A stretch of DNA of 64,000 bases from Acidimicrobiaceae bacterium. Lineage in GTDB: Bacteria > Actinomycetota > Acidimicrobiia > Acidimicrobiales > RAAP-2. The stretch lies in assembly GCA_003167415.1 (NCBI GenBank), contig PMTF01000009.1, forward strand, positions 1-64,000, written 5' to 3'. Shown one piece after another: positions 18,676 through 26,567 of this stretch. Position 1 is the first letter of the stretch. Each line of letters starts with the position of its first letter. The position numbers and the translations under genes were made by a program. Below the pieces are notes generated by a model, which worked only from the letters and a program-made list of their open reading frames with translations, was not told the origin of the DNA and did no database searches.

Positions 18676-20139
18676 ATGGTGGAACCCACCAGAGAATTCA
18701 TGCGGATCTTTGTGTCACACCTAGAGCCAATACTGATTCTTGTCATGACGCGTCTGAAAACAGCCCCCGATTCGCACACCGGTCAGGTGCTCTCACGATC
18801 TGTGACCTTCGTATTCGCCCTTGATCCAAACTTCGAGCAAAGGATCTTGCTCGCTAAGTGCGCAGGGGCACGTCGCTTCACAGTGAACCACCACTTGGCT
18901 CGAGTAAAGGCCAACTTGGAAACAAGGTCGTCGGAACGAGTAACCGAAGGTGAAGGCGATGCTCTAGTCGATCCAACGACGCCAGCTTTGTCATGGTCGA
19001 GGTTCTCCTTCATAAACGAATTCAACGATTGGAAGAACGGACAGTCTGAAGATTCTCCTTTGAACGAAGATGGCAGCAGGGGTTTGTCGTGGCGACACGA
19101 TTTGCCCTGTGACGTCTTCGAGTGCGCCAGCGTCGATGCGGCACGCTCCCTCGAACATTTCGCAAGTTCAAGGAGTGGCCAGCGAAGTGGCCCGCCCGTC
19201 GGATTCCCTCGCTTTCAGGCCAAGGGAAAAGCAACGCCGAGCTTTCGCCTGAAAAACTACGCGACTCCGGGACAAGCGCCATTAAGCCAATCGATCCGAT
19301 TCGTCGACTCATCGCACCTGCGATTACCTAAATTCGGTCCAATTAAGGTGATGACCCCTACCCGCGAAGTTCGCCGAATGATTGACGCCGGTCGGTTCCA
19401 CGTTTATTCCGCCACTCTCAAAGAGTGTGCCGGACGCTGGACCGTATGCTTGACCGGTGTCGCCGCCGAACTCCACCCGGCCGAGCGCAGTCGCGCCACC
19501 CGTCACCTGGTGCCCGTTGGCGTCGACCGAGGAATCATCTCCCTCTGCGTCGCCGCGGACGCAAAAGGCACTCCCTTCGAGATTTTTGAGGGGGTGAAAA
19601 CATTAAGAGAAGCGCAGCGAAGGCTCAGGACTGCGAATCAGGCCTTGGCGAGAACCAAACCAGGGTCCAAAGGTCGTCAGCGAGCCCGAGCGCGAATTGC
19701 CAAGACTCATCGCACGGTTGCCAACACTCGACGACACCTAGTCCACCAGGTCTCCGCGGCTCTCGTCACCCGATATCAGATACTTGTGCTTGAGGATCTC
19801 AATGTTGCGGGCATGATGAAGAATCGACGCCTGGCAAAGTCAGTCAGCGACGCCGCAATGGGTGAGTTAGCTCGTCAAATCCTTTACAAGGCCAAGTGGC
19901 ACTGTGTTGAAGTCAGAGTTGCTGATCGATTTTTTCCGTCGTCCAAGACCTGTTCGGGCTGCGGCGTGGTCAAGACCAACCTCAATTTGTCGGAACGCAC
20001 GTATTGCTGCGACAGTTGTGGTCTGTCAATCGACCGCGACCTCAACGCGGCCATCAATCTGGCCCGTTGGCAGCCAAAGGAGCCAATATCAATTGCACCA
20101 CCAGCTCCGACAAGCGCTCTGCTTCTCTCGACAGCCTGA
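18676..20139 (+). CDS. TnpB RNA-guided nuclease, type unrelated to the 23834 copy
   Basis: A 487-residue TnpB-like protein with the three RuvC acidic residues intact: GVDRG (D284), VLEDLNV (E373) and DRDLNAA (D455). A zinc ribbon, CSGCG and CCDSCG, lies between the last two. Family TnpB proteins are omega-RNA-guided DNA nucleases of IS200/IS605 and IS607 elements. No tnpA transposase lies beside it, so the element is not self-mobile from this locus. The N-terminus FVFALDPNFEQRILLAKCAGARRF is typical, so translation may start later, at ATG 18745 (or 18700). The coding sequence is less GC-rich than its neighbours. It sits between the glycan operon and cofD. Confidence 0.85.
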   Translation: MVEPTREFMRIFVSHLEPILILVMTRLKTAPDSHTGQVLSRSVTFVFALDPNFEQRILLAKCAGARRFTVNHHLARVKANLETRSSERVTEGEGDALVDPTTPALSWSRFSFINEFNDWKNGQSEDSPLNEDGSRGLSWRHDLPCDVFECASVDAARSLEHFASSRSGQRSGPPVGFPRFQAKGKATPSFRLKNYATPGQAPLSQSIRFVDSSHLRLPKFGPIKVMTPTREVRRMIDAGRFHVYSATLKECAGRWTVCLTGVAAELHPAERSRATRHLVPVGVDRGIISLCVAADAKGTPFEIFEGVKTLREAQRRLRTANQALARTKPGSKGRQRARARIAKTHRTVANTRRHLVHQVSAALVTRYQILVLEDLNVAGMMKNRRLAKSVSDAAMGELARQILYKAKWHCVEVRVADRFFPSSKTCSGCGVVKTNLNLSERTYCCDSCGLSIDRDLNAAINLARWQPKEPISIAPPAPTSALLLSTA

Positions 20140-20170
20140 TCCTTAAGGATCTGCACCGCGAAGCACGCGG
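20138..20170 (+). other. Palindrome and hairpin at the tnpB 3' end
   Basis: A perfect 14-base palindrome GATCCTTAAGGATC overlaps the tnpB stop codon (20138-20151), followed by a CCGCG-AAGCA-CGCGG stem-loop (20156-20170). Possible right-end structures or the 3' part of an omega RNA; neither is followed by a T-run, so a simple intrinsic terminator is less likely. Confidence 0.4.
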
Positions 20171-20321
20171 GAAGAGCCGATCGTCACCCGCACAAACTTC
20201 ACGATCATGTGATGAGGGTTTTGGGTCGGAATCGAGTTCTTAGACAAATGATGGTCTGGAAAGTCGGACGGTGAGCAAGCACCATTGAGCCATTCGGTTC
20301 AATTGGTCAAGGTGAACCGGT

Positions 20322-20338
20322 GTGTCCGAAATGGACAC
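20322..20338. promoter_or_regulatory. Candidate operator upstream of cofD
   Basis: GTGTCC-GAAAT-GGACAC is a perfect 6-base inverted repeat with a 5-base spacer. It lies just upstream of a -10-like TAGAGT (20345-20350) that is seven bases from the GTG at 20358, so the repeat occupies the -35/spacer zone where a dimeric repressor would act. Confidence 0.4.
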
Positions 20339-20357
20339 GCGCTGTAGAGTCTCGAAG

Positions 20358-21272
20358 GTGATTGCGGTTCTCAGTGGCGGCGTCGGCGCAGCGCGACTGT
20401 TGGCCGCGTTGAGTGAATCGCTCGACCCGAACGAGATCACCGCGATCGTCAACGTGGGTGACGACCTGGTCATGCACGGGCTCACGATCTGTCCCGACCT
20501 CGACACGATCATGTACACCCTGGCCGGTCGCAACAACCACGAGCTCGGTTGGGGCCTCGCCGGTGAGAGTTGGCGCGTGATGGAAGAGCTCAATGCCTTG
20601 GGGGGCGCGGCGTGGTTTCGATTGGGTGACCGCGACCTCGCCACGCATCTCTACCGCTCGCAGCGACTGAGCGAAGGCGCCACGAAAACGCAGGTCACCG
20701 CAGAACTGTGCGAGCGGTTGGGCGTAAAGGTGCGGTTGTTGCCGGTCACGAATGACGTGCTCGCCACGGTCTTCGACACCGATCTCGGACGACTGAGCTT
20801 CCAGGAGTACTTCGTTCGTCACCACCACGACGTCGCGGTGACGGCGATCGACGTCGTGGGCGCCGACCAGGCGACGGCCACACCCGACGTGCGAGCGGCC
20901 CTTGTCGAGGCCTCGCGCATCGTCATCGCCCCGTCCAATCCACTGATTTCGATTGATCCCCTACTGCGCGTGCCCGGCGTGCGCGAAGTACTCGAGCAAC
21001 GACGGGACGTCGTCGTCGGCGTCTCTCCCATCATCGACGGTCGCGCCCTGAAGGGCCCGGCCGATCGTCTGCTCGCCGAACTCGGCCACGAGGTGTCGTG
21101 TCTCGGCGTGGTCGACTTCTACAAGGGGCTCGTCGGTACGTGGATCATCGACGAGGCCGACGCCGATCGCGCCGACGAAGTGCGCGGTCGCGGGGTCAAC
21201 GTCACGGTCACCACGACGATCATGGCCGAGCGGGAGAACGCCCAACGACTGTGCGCGGCGGTGCTGGCGTGA
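20358..21272 (+). CDS. cofD: 2-phospho-L-lactate transferase (CofD / FbiA)
   Basis: A 304-residue enzyme of coenzyme F420 biosynthesis. It couples the activated phospho-lactate or phosphoenolpyruvate unit to the deazaflavin Fo. Family motifs are the N-terminal VLSGGVGAARLLAAL, NVGDDLVMHGL, CPDLDTIMYTLAG, WFRLGDRDLATH and IAPSNPLISIDP. I chose GTG 20358, where the family's sequence begins and which has a leaderless -10 (TAGAGT) seven bases upstream. An earlier GTG at 20322 has a fair ribosome site (AAGGTGA) but would add residues foreign to the family and lies inside the palindrome. The stop overlaps cofE as GTGA. Confidence 0.92.
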   Translation: MIAVLSGGVGAARLLAALSESLDPNEITAIVNVGDDLVMHGLTICPDLDTIMYTLAGRNNHELGWGLAGESWRVMEELNALGGAAWFRLGDRDLATHLYRSQRLSEGATKTQVTAELCERLGVKVRLLPVTNDVLATVFDTDLGRLSFQEYFVRHHHDVAVTAIDVVGADQATATPDVRAALVEASRIVIAPSNPLISIDPLLRVPGVREVLEQRRDVVVGVSPIIDGRALKGPADRLLAELGHEVSCLGVVDFYKGLVGTWIIDEADADRADEVRGRGVNVTVTTTIMAERENAQRLCAAVLA

Positions 21273-21979
21273 ACGAACTACGCGTAATCCCCCTGCCGTC
21301 GGTCGCCATGGTGAAGGACGGTGACGACCTCGTCGCGATGTTCCTCGAGGCGTTGAGCGCATCGGGAACGAACCTCGAACACCGGGACCTCGTCATCGTG
21401 ACCAGCAAGGTCGTGTCGAAGGCCGAGGGCCAAGTCGTGGACTTCGACGGCACCGAAGAGCACAAGGTCGCCCTGATCGAGGGCGAGTCCGCGCGGATCC
21501 TGCGCCGACGTGGACCGCTGCGCATCACCGAGACGCATCACGGATTCATCAACGCCAACGCCGGTATCGACCTCTCCAACACCGACGACGGCACGGCGGT
21601 CTTATTGCCGAAGGACCCCGACCGGTCGGCGCGGCGATTCCGAGCCGAGATCCAGCGACGTTGCGGCGTCGATGTCGCGGTCATCGTCACCGACACCTTC
21701 GGGCGCGTGTGGCGCGTCGGGGTCACTGACGTGGCGATCGGCTCGGCGGGCGTGAAACCAGTACTCGACCTTCGGGGAACGAGCGACGCCACCGGTCGGG
21801 TTCTGGAAGTGACCGAAGTCGCGATCGCCGACGAGATCGCCGGGGCGGCCAATCTCGTGCTCGGCAAGGCCGAAGCGACGCCGTTCGCGATTGTGCGCGG
21901 TCTCGACGACGCATACTTCGGTGAAGGATCGATCAAGGAGAACGCTCTTCGTCGTTCGAACGAAGACCTCTTTCGCTAA
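21269..21979 (+). CDS. cofE: Coenzyme F420:L-glutamate ligase (CofE)
   Basis: A 236-residue ligase that adds glutamates to F420-0 with GTP. Typical motifs are VIPLPSV, LVIVTSKVVSKAEG, RRRGPLRITETHHGFINANAGID, VIVTDTFGRVWRVGVTDVAIG and the C-terminal AIVRGL. It begins at GTG 21269, overlapping the cofD stop. In Mycobacterium the homologue FbiB carries an extra C-terminal nitroreductase-like domain that reduces dehydro-F420; here the protein ends after the ligase domain, as in archaeal CofE. The missing reductase must be separate or the pathway must differ. Convergent, with no gap, with the nucleotidyltransferase gene. Confidence 0.93.
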   Translation: MNELRVIPLPSVAMVKDGDDLVAMFLEALSASGTNLEHRDLVIVTSKVVSKAEGQVVDFDGTEEHKVALIEGESARILRRRGPLRITETHHGFINANAGIDLSNTDDGTAVLLPKDPDRSARRFRAEIQRRCGVDVAVIVTDTFGRVWRVGVTDVAIGSAGVKPVLDLRGTSDATGRVLEVTEVAIADEIAGAANLVLGKAEATPFAIVRGLDDAYFGEGSIKENALRRSNEDLFR

Positions 21980-23005
21980 CTACACGCCGCCGAGTCGAAC
22001 GTCGCCGGAGAGCTCAGAGGCCGGTGCCACGCGTTCGCCCGCCCCGACGACGCAGGTCGCGCCCAGTTGGGAGTAGCGTCCGATCACCGCGCCCGGTCCG
22101 ATGATCGAGGAGCGAATGACGCAGTTGCTCTGCACGATGGCCCCGGGTAGCAGGACCGTCTCTTCCAGGACCACGTTGGCGCCGACCACGCAGTCGCAGT
22201 CCACCACCGAATTGGTGAGCGTCGCCGTGGCGTCCACGGTGCTCGAGGCGTGACGCCACGAACAGTCCACGATGTTCGTGAACTCGTGCATGCCCTGGCG
22301 CCCGTTCAATATGTCGACGTTCGCCTGGAGGTAGGCCTGGGGCGTGCCGGTGTCGAGCCAGTAGGCGCCGTCGACCATGGCGAAGAGCTCACCGGCGTGC
22401 GCGAGCGCCGGGAAGGTGTCGCGTTCGACACTCACTCGACCGACGTCGGCGATTCGCTCGAGCACGCGCGGGTCGAAGATGTACGTCCCGGCGTTGATGT
22501 TGTTCGTCGGGGCCTGATCGCGCGGTGGCTTCTCCACGAAGGCGATGACTTGACCGTCGGGCGTCGTCGGCACCACGCCGAATCTCGAGGGGTCGTCCAC
22601 CGGATGCAAGGCGATCGTGGCCTCTCCCCCGTGTTCGAGGTGGAACGCCTTCAGCGTCGTGATGTTGAGGTCGGTGAGGACGTCGCCGTTGACGACGAGG
22701 AACGTCTCATCGAAGCCGAATTGCGTGGCGGCGAAGCGAATGGCGCCCGCGGTGTCGAGAGGTTCGGGCTCGACGGCGTAGTCCACGCGCACGCCCGCGA
22801 TCACGTTGCTCGGATAGGCCTCGGTGAACTGCTCCGGGAGATAGCCCAAGGAAAGCACGGTGTCGGTGACGTCGTGGCGTCCGAGCCACTCGAAGACGCA
22901 CTCGATCATGGGCACGCCCACGAGGGGCAACATCTGTTTGGGCGTCTCGTAGGTGAGGGGACGCAGACGCGTTCCTTTGCCGCCGACCAGAATGATCGAC
23001 TTCAA
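21980..23005 (-). CDS. Sugar-1-phosphate nucleotidyltransferase (mannose-1-phosphate guanylyltransferase-like)
   Basis: A 341-residue enzyme. Residues 1-240 form the nucleotidyltransferase domain, with the signature LVGGKGTRLRPLTYETPKQM, the metal-binding VVNGDVLTD and NINAGTYIFDP. The C-terminus is a left-handed beta-helix of hexapeptide-like repeats (VDATATLTNSVVDCDCVVGA onwards). Known relatives make GDP-mannose. In M. tuberculosis a mannose-1-phosphate guanylyltransferase gene (Rv3264c) also sits next to fbiA-fbiB, supporting that assignment. It would supply donor for the glycosyltransferases at 13550-17644. Glucose-1-phosphate specificity cannot be excluded. Confidence 0.85.
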   Translation of the reverse strand: MKSIILVGGKGTRLRPLTYETPKQMLPLVGVPMIECVFEWLGRHDVTDTVLSLGYLPEQFTEAYPSNVIAGVRVDYAVEPEPLDTAGAIRFAATQFGFDETFLVVNGDVLTDLNITTLKAFHLEHGGEATIALHPVDDPSRFGVVPTTPDGQVIAFVEKPPRDQAPTNNINAGTYIFDPRVLERIADVGRVSVERDTFPALAHAGELFAMVDGAYWLDTGTPQAYLQANVDILNGRQGMHEFTNIVDCSWRHASSTVDATATLTNSVVDCDCVVGANVVLEETVLLPGAIVQSNCVIRSSIIGPGAVIGRYSQLGATCVVGAGERVAPASELSGDVRLGGV

Positions 23006-23007
23006 GC

Positions 23008-23808
23008 TCAGCCCTTCGGTTTGGTCGTCGTGGTGCTCGGCTTCGTGGTGGTGGTACCCGGCCCGGTCGTCGTCGTGGCCGGTGGCGTCGTGACCGTCGT
23101 GGTGGGCGTCACGGCGGTGCTGTAGGCAACCATGGCCTTATCGGTGCCGGTGGTCGGCGGCTTCGGTACGACGTTGGCGGGATCGAAGGCCATGGTGACG
23201 CGAAGCTCGGGGGCGAACTTGATCGACGCCGGATTCGTCGTGATCTTGGGCTTCGCGCCGAAGGATGTCCAGTAGACGTAACTGACCTTGGCGGTCTGGC
23301 CCGGGTAGAGCGCGCCCTTACCCGTCGGACAGGACTGACCGTTCGTGTAGGAAGTCTTCGGGTTCGCTGTCCCTTGGTCATTCTTCGGAACGTTCATCTG
23401 GGTCGAGCTGATGATGAGTCCGGGATACTCCGCGGCGAACTGCGAGAGTGTGGCGTTATTGCCGGAGTCGGCCGCCGAGACCGGGCTGATCTTGAGCACG
23501 TTCGCGGTGAGCGCGTACATACCTTCCGCCTTCAGCGCGACGTCGGTCGCAAGGTACGGCAGGTTCTTGCCGCAGGCCTGAATCGAGAGGGCCGCGTACC
23601 AGGTGGTGCCGATCTTGGGCTGGGCTCCGGCCGGGTGCTTGGCCGGGTGCTGGTACTCGTAGCGCGCGAAGACCGTCGCGACCAGGCCGAGGACCACGAT
23701 GACCGCTAAGGCTCCGTAGAAGTTGCCGGGACGGGTCTTTTTGTAGGCCTTGCCGCCTCCCGACGCCCCGACCCTACTTACCCATCTGCCTGTTGCGCTC
23801 TTAGCCAC
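23008..23808 (-). CDS. Membrane-anchored extracytoplasmic protein with Thr/Pro tail
   Basis: A 266-residue protein of unknown function. A basic N-terminus (GGGKAYKKTRPG) precedes one membrane helix (about 30-48). The rest is predicted outside the cell: a globular part with two cysteines in IQACG and GQSCPTG, then a tail of about 40 residues almost entirely Thr, Pro and Lys. This looks like a wall-spanning spacer. The gene is two bases from the nucleotidyltransferase. The tnpB right end is only about 18 bases upstream of its GTG start, and a -10-like TAGCGT (seven bases before the GTG) lies in that short interval. Confidence 0.6.
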   Translation of the reverse strand: MAKSATGRWVSRVGASGGGKAYKKTRPGNFYGALAVIVVLGLVATVFARYEYQHPAKHPAGAQPKIGTTWYAALSIQACGKNLPYLATDVALKAEGMYALTANVLKISPVSAADSGNNATLSQFAAEYPGLIISSTQMNVPKNDQGTANPKTSYTNGQSCPTGKGALYPGQTAKVSYVYWTSFGAKPKITTNPASIKFAPELRVTMAFDPANVVPKPPTTGTDKAMVAYSTAVTPTTTVTTPPATTTTGPGTTTTKPSTTTTKPKG

Positions 23809-23833
23809 GGGGACAACGCTACTAGGTAGTGAC

Positions 23834-25036
23834 CTATCGGCCGTCGCAGGCCGAAGCCTGCAAGGCTCTACCGGCCCTTAAAATGTTGCGCGCTGCGTTG
23901 ATGTCAGCGTAATCGCAGTGACCGCATCTACGACATCGAAACTCCTCTTGACTGACCCGGTTACCGGCGTCGACGTGGTGGCACTCGGCACACGTCTGAC
24001 TGGTGTAGCGAGGATTCACGCTCACTACTGTCCTACCGGCGCTCTCAGCCTTGTAGGACAGTAGTGAGACGAACTGCCCCCACCCCGCGTCATGGATCGA
24101 ACGATTCAGTCCGGCCTTTTTCCTTACGCCGTTGGGCAAATACGCTTCCGGTTGCTCCGGGTCGGGTTTTCCTTTCGGTGCTAGCACCAAGTTGGCAATC
24201 CTGAGGTCTTCGAGCGCAATGAGGTCGTAATCATTCACGAGTTGCCGGCTTAACTGGTGAGCCGCATTTCTCCGCTGATTCTTGATCTTGTAATGGAGTC
24301 GCACGACCTCGTCAACTTGACGTCGACGACGATTCGATCCGCGTTGTTTGGTCGCGAGCGATCGCTGGGCTTGAGTGAGTTGATTCTGCACCTTGGCGCC
24401 AAAGTGCTGGCCCTTTTTGAGTTCACCATCGCTCGTCGCAATCTGATTCACGACGCCGAGATCAATGCCAATTTCAGAACAAGTTCGGTCTAGTGGCACC
24501 GCGGGAACGTTTACGCAATGTACGCTGAGCCACCATCTCGTTCCTTCGCGCTTCACAGTGATTGCTTTCGGTTCGCCCTTGAACGGACGGTAATAGTTAG
24601 TCTTGATCTCGCCAATCCCCTTCAGATAGAGGCGCCGGTGCTGAGGTTTCAGTTTCCAGCCACTGTCCTCTGCCCATTGGAGCGAGTCGAATCGACTCGC
24701 CGGCTTGAACCGCGGGAACCCCGGGGTTTCACCGCGCTTCACTCGCCGAAAGTAGGCACCGTAAGCACGATCGAGCCTCTTGAGCGTTCCTCGACAAAGA
24801 ACTGTTCCCGAGGCGACGACTTCAGGTCGGAAATCCTTAAGGCCCTTGAGCGTTCGACATTGGTCAAAGTAGCTGACAGAACGGCGCTCCCAGGTCCATG
24901 ACCCAATTCGCTCTTCGAGAGCTGCGTTGTACAACTCACATTGGTACCGCTGCTGAAGGAGCAATGCCTGGGTTTGAAGCTTGGTTGGGTGAATGCGATA
25001 GCGATACGTGCGGCAACGAGAGCCTTTTGATGTCAT
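23834..25036 (-). CDS. TnpB RNA-guided nuclease (IS605 OrfB type), full length
   Basis: A 400-residue TnpB from ATG 25036; the longer reading frame from 25111 adds 25 residues without family character. All three RuvC residues are present: GIDLGVV (D192), ALEDLRI (E276) and ADINAARN (D378). The zinc ribbon CAEC / CRRCGH is intact, and the N-terminal RTYRYRIHPT and the QFVSLLSYKAE segment are typical. It should bind an omega RNA made from its own 3' region and cut matching DNA. There is no tnpA, so it is a solitary or non-autonomous element. Its 3' quarter matches the remnant at the left edge of the window. It lies next to a tRNA gene. Confidence 0.9.
   Translation of the reverse strand: MTSKGSRCRTYRYRIHPTKLQTQALLLQQRYQCELYNAALEERIGSWTWERRSVSYFDQCRTLKGLKDFRPEVVASGTVLCRGTLKRLDRAYGAYFRRVKRGETPGFPRFKPASRFDSLQWAEDSGWKLKPQHRRLYLKGIGEIKTNYYRPFKGEPKAITVKREGTRWWLSVHCVNVPAVPLDRTCSEIGIDLGVVNQIATSDGELKKGQHFGAKVQNQLTQAQRSLATKQRGSNRRRRQVDEVVRLHYKIKNQRRNAAHQLSRQLVNDYDLIALEDLRIANLVLAPKGKPDPEQPEAYLPNGVRKKAGLNRSIHDAGWGQFVSLLSYKAESAGRTVVSVNPRYTSQTCAECHHVDAGNRVSQEEFRCRRCGHCDYADINAARNILRAGRALQASACDGR
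24021..24068 (-). ncRNA. Hairpin inside tnpB, candidate omega-RNA scaffold element
   Basis: Perfect 15-base inverted arms, CTCACTACTGTCCTA (24021-24035) and TAGGACAGTAGTGAG (24054-24068), enclose an 18-base loop that itself contains a GGC/GCC pair. It lies about 185-235 bases before the stop codon, and the RNA would run on to the right end at 23826. The copy at the left edge keeps the stem with a compensatory A-T to C-G change. That it is part of the guide RNA is inference from TnpB biology. Confidence 0.45.
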
Positions 25037-25121
25037 ATATGAACACAAAGGTCGGTCGAATATCTCCAGAAAGCAAGAAAATTGAAGACCCAAAATTTTG
25101 CCACTTCCCACACGCGCCGAG

Positions 25122-25195
25122 TAGGGGCGGAGGGACTCGAACCCTCACTGGAGGCGGTTTAAGCGCCTTGCCTCTGCCAATTGGGCTACGCCCCC
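25122..25195 (-). tRNA. tRNA with anticodon UAA (Leu, UUA codon), short variable loop
   Basis: A 74-base cloverleaf. The acceptor stem GGGGGCG pairs with CGCCCCT (one G-U at the end), with A73 and no encoded CCA. The D arm is GCC/GGC with an 11-base loop containing GG. The anticodon stem AGGCG/CGCCT has loop CTTAAAC, so the anticodon is UAA. The variable loop is only CCAGT, and the T arm GAGGG/CCCTC has loop TTCGAGT. The anticodon, A73 and a 3-bp D stem fit leucine, but bacterial tRNA-Leu normally has a long variable arm, which is absent here. UUA codons occur in this window (for example in ftsH and cofE). Confidence 0.75.
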
Positions 25196-25271
25196 GTGCA
25201 CGGATGTTGCGTTGTAACCGTAATGCATGTTAAAGAGTTTCTAAACGACATAAATTCACCAAACCCTTAAC

Positions 25272-25277
25272 TAGGCT
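25272..25277 (+). promoter_or_regulatory. Candidate -10 box, leaderless start of the NlpC/P60 gene
   Basis: TAGGCT followed by six bases (TGTTTT) and the ATG, with no ribosome site between: the same spacing seen at ftsH and cofD. Confidence 0.35.
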
Positions 25278-25283
25278 TGTTTT

Positions 25284-26453
25284 ATGATTCGCGTGCGTCG
25301 TCGGGGCACGACTCGATCAACTCCCCTCGCAGTGCTGGCGTTTTCCGTCGCCGCCTTGATCATCACGCCCGTGGCGGCCCACGCGTCGAGCATCTCGACG
25401 ACCCAGGCCATGATCGCCGCATTGACGAACCGGCTCTCGCGACTCGAAAAGACCAGTGAAATCACGTCCAATCAGTACGACGCCGACAAGGTCAAGCTCG
25501 CCACGATCACCGCCAACATCAAGAATCTCCAGGGCGAGGAGAAGGGCAAGCGTGCGGCGATCAAAGTGACCTCGAAGAAGCTGGTCCAGGACATCGTGCG
25601 CGCCTACGTACTCGGCGCCTCGGACGCGCAGATCCTCGCGCTCTTCAATCAGAACGCGATCCAGAGCGACTCGAGGTCGATCTACGAGACCGAAGTCATC
25701 GGCAACCTCAACCAACTGAAGCACACGTACGTGAAAGAGAAGATCTCACTCGACTCGACCATTCGACTGGTCGGTGTCCAACGAAGAGACGCCGGTCAAC
25801 AGACCTACGCCATGTCACAGTTACTCGCGCTCAACATCTACAACACGAACACGACGCAAAGCACGTTGCACTCAATGACGGTGGCCTTAAAGGGCGAGAT
25901 CATCGCCTACGAAATCCAACAGGGCGTCTTGGCCGCGAAGGAAAACAACCTCGCCGCCGAAGAGACCGCGATCACGGCCGCTTCGGCCGTCGGCGGCCAA
26001 ACGGCGGCCAACCAAGTGACCGAAGCCATCCAACAGGCCGCGCAAACGGTCACCCTCGTCGACGTCGGCAGTTCGGCCCAGGGGCTCGCGGCCGTCAGCT
26101 ACGCCGAACACGAAATCGGCGTGCCCTACGTCTGGGGAGGCGAGACCCCGGGCGTCGGCTTCGACTGTTCCGGGCTCGTCCAGTGGGCTTGGGCCCAGGC
26201 CGGCATCACGATCCCGCGAACGACCGAATCGCAGTGGCCGGACATGGTACACGTGGCCCTCAACGATCTCCAGCCCGGTGACCTGCTCTTTTACTACAAC
26301 CTGGACGGTGACAACGCCGTGGATCACGTCGTCATGTACGTCGGGAGCGGTCCGTGGGGTTCCAGTACGGTCATCGCGGCGGCCCACACCGGCACTGACG
26401 TGAGCCTGGCGCCGGTCTTCACGAACGGACTGATTGGCGCCGCTCGACCGTAG
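25284..26453 (+). CDS. Secreted NlpC/P60 peptidoglycan endopeptidase with coiled-coil domain
   Basis: A 389-residue exported hydrolase. The signal peptide is residues 1 to about 34, ending near VAAHA. A long alpha-helical region (about 37-265), with heptad-like LSRLEKTSEIT and KEKISLDSTIR stretches, acts as regulatory coiled coil. The C-terminal domain is NlpC/P60 with catalytic C295 in GFDCSGLVQ, a histidine in DHVVMYVG and a third polar residue in the AAHTG region. Relatives (RipA, RipB) cut the peptide stem of peptidoglycan during cell separation, and the coiled coil often serves as autoinhibition or as an FtsEX contact. It stands alone, next to the tRNA. Confidence 0.9.
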   Translation: MIRVRRRGTTRSTPLAVLAFSVAALIITPVAAHASSISTTQAMIAALTNRLSRLEKTSEITSNQYDADKVKLATITANIKNLQGEEKGKRAAIKVTSKKLVQDIVRAYVLGASDAQILALFNQNAIQSDSRSIYETEVIGNLNQLKHTYVKEKISLDSTIRLVGVQRRDAGQQTYAMSQLLALNIYNTNTTQSTLHSMTVALKGEIIAYEIQQGVLAAKENNLAAEETAITAASAVGGQTAANQVTEAIQQAAQTVTLVDVGSSAQGLAAVSYAEHEIGVPYVWGGETPGVGFDCSGLVQWAWAQAGITIPRTTESQWPDMVHVALNDLQPGDLLFYYNLDGDNAVDHVVMYVGSGPWGSSTVIAAAHTGTDVSLAPVFTNGLIGAARP

Positions 26454-26567
26454 GTCGTCAGCTATCGCGGACGGAATTCGATTTCGGCGAGAGAGCGTTC
26501 GAGCCGTCAGCGTTCGAAGCACCTCGAAGGAGTAGTGCAGTTTCTTATTCAGACCGTGCGAAATGGA

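Larger units (their letters stand above)
23826..25110 (-). mobile_element. tnpB-only IS605-type element (left end not resolved)
   Basis: The right end, TAGGTCACTAC read on the minus strand (23826-23836), is set by comparison with the copy at 25-278. The left end lies somewhere between the tnpB start and the tRNA at 25122 and is not defined. No tnpA is present. Confidence 0.45.
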
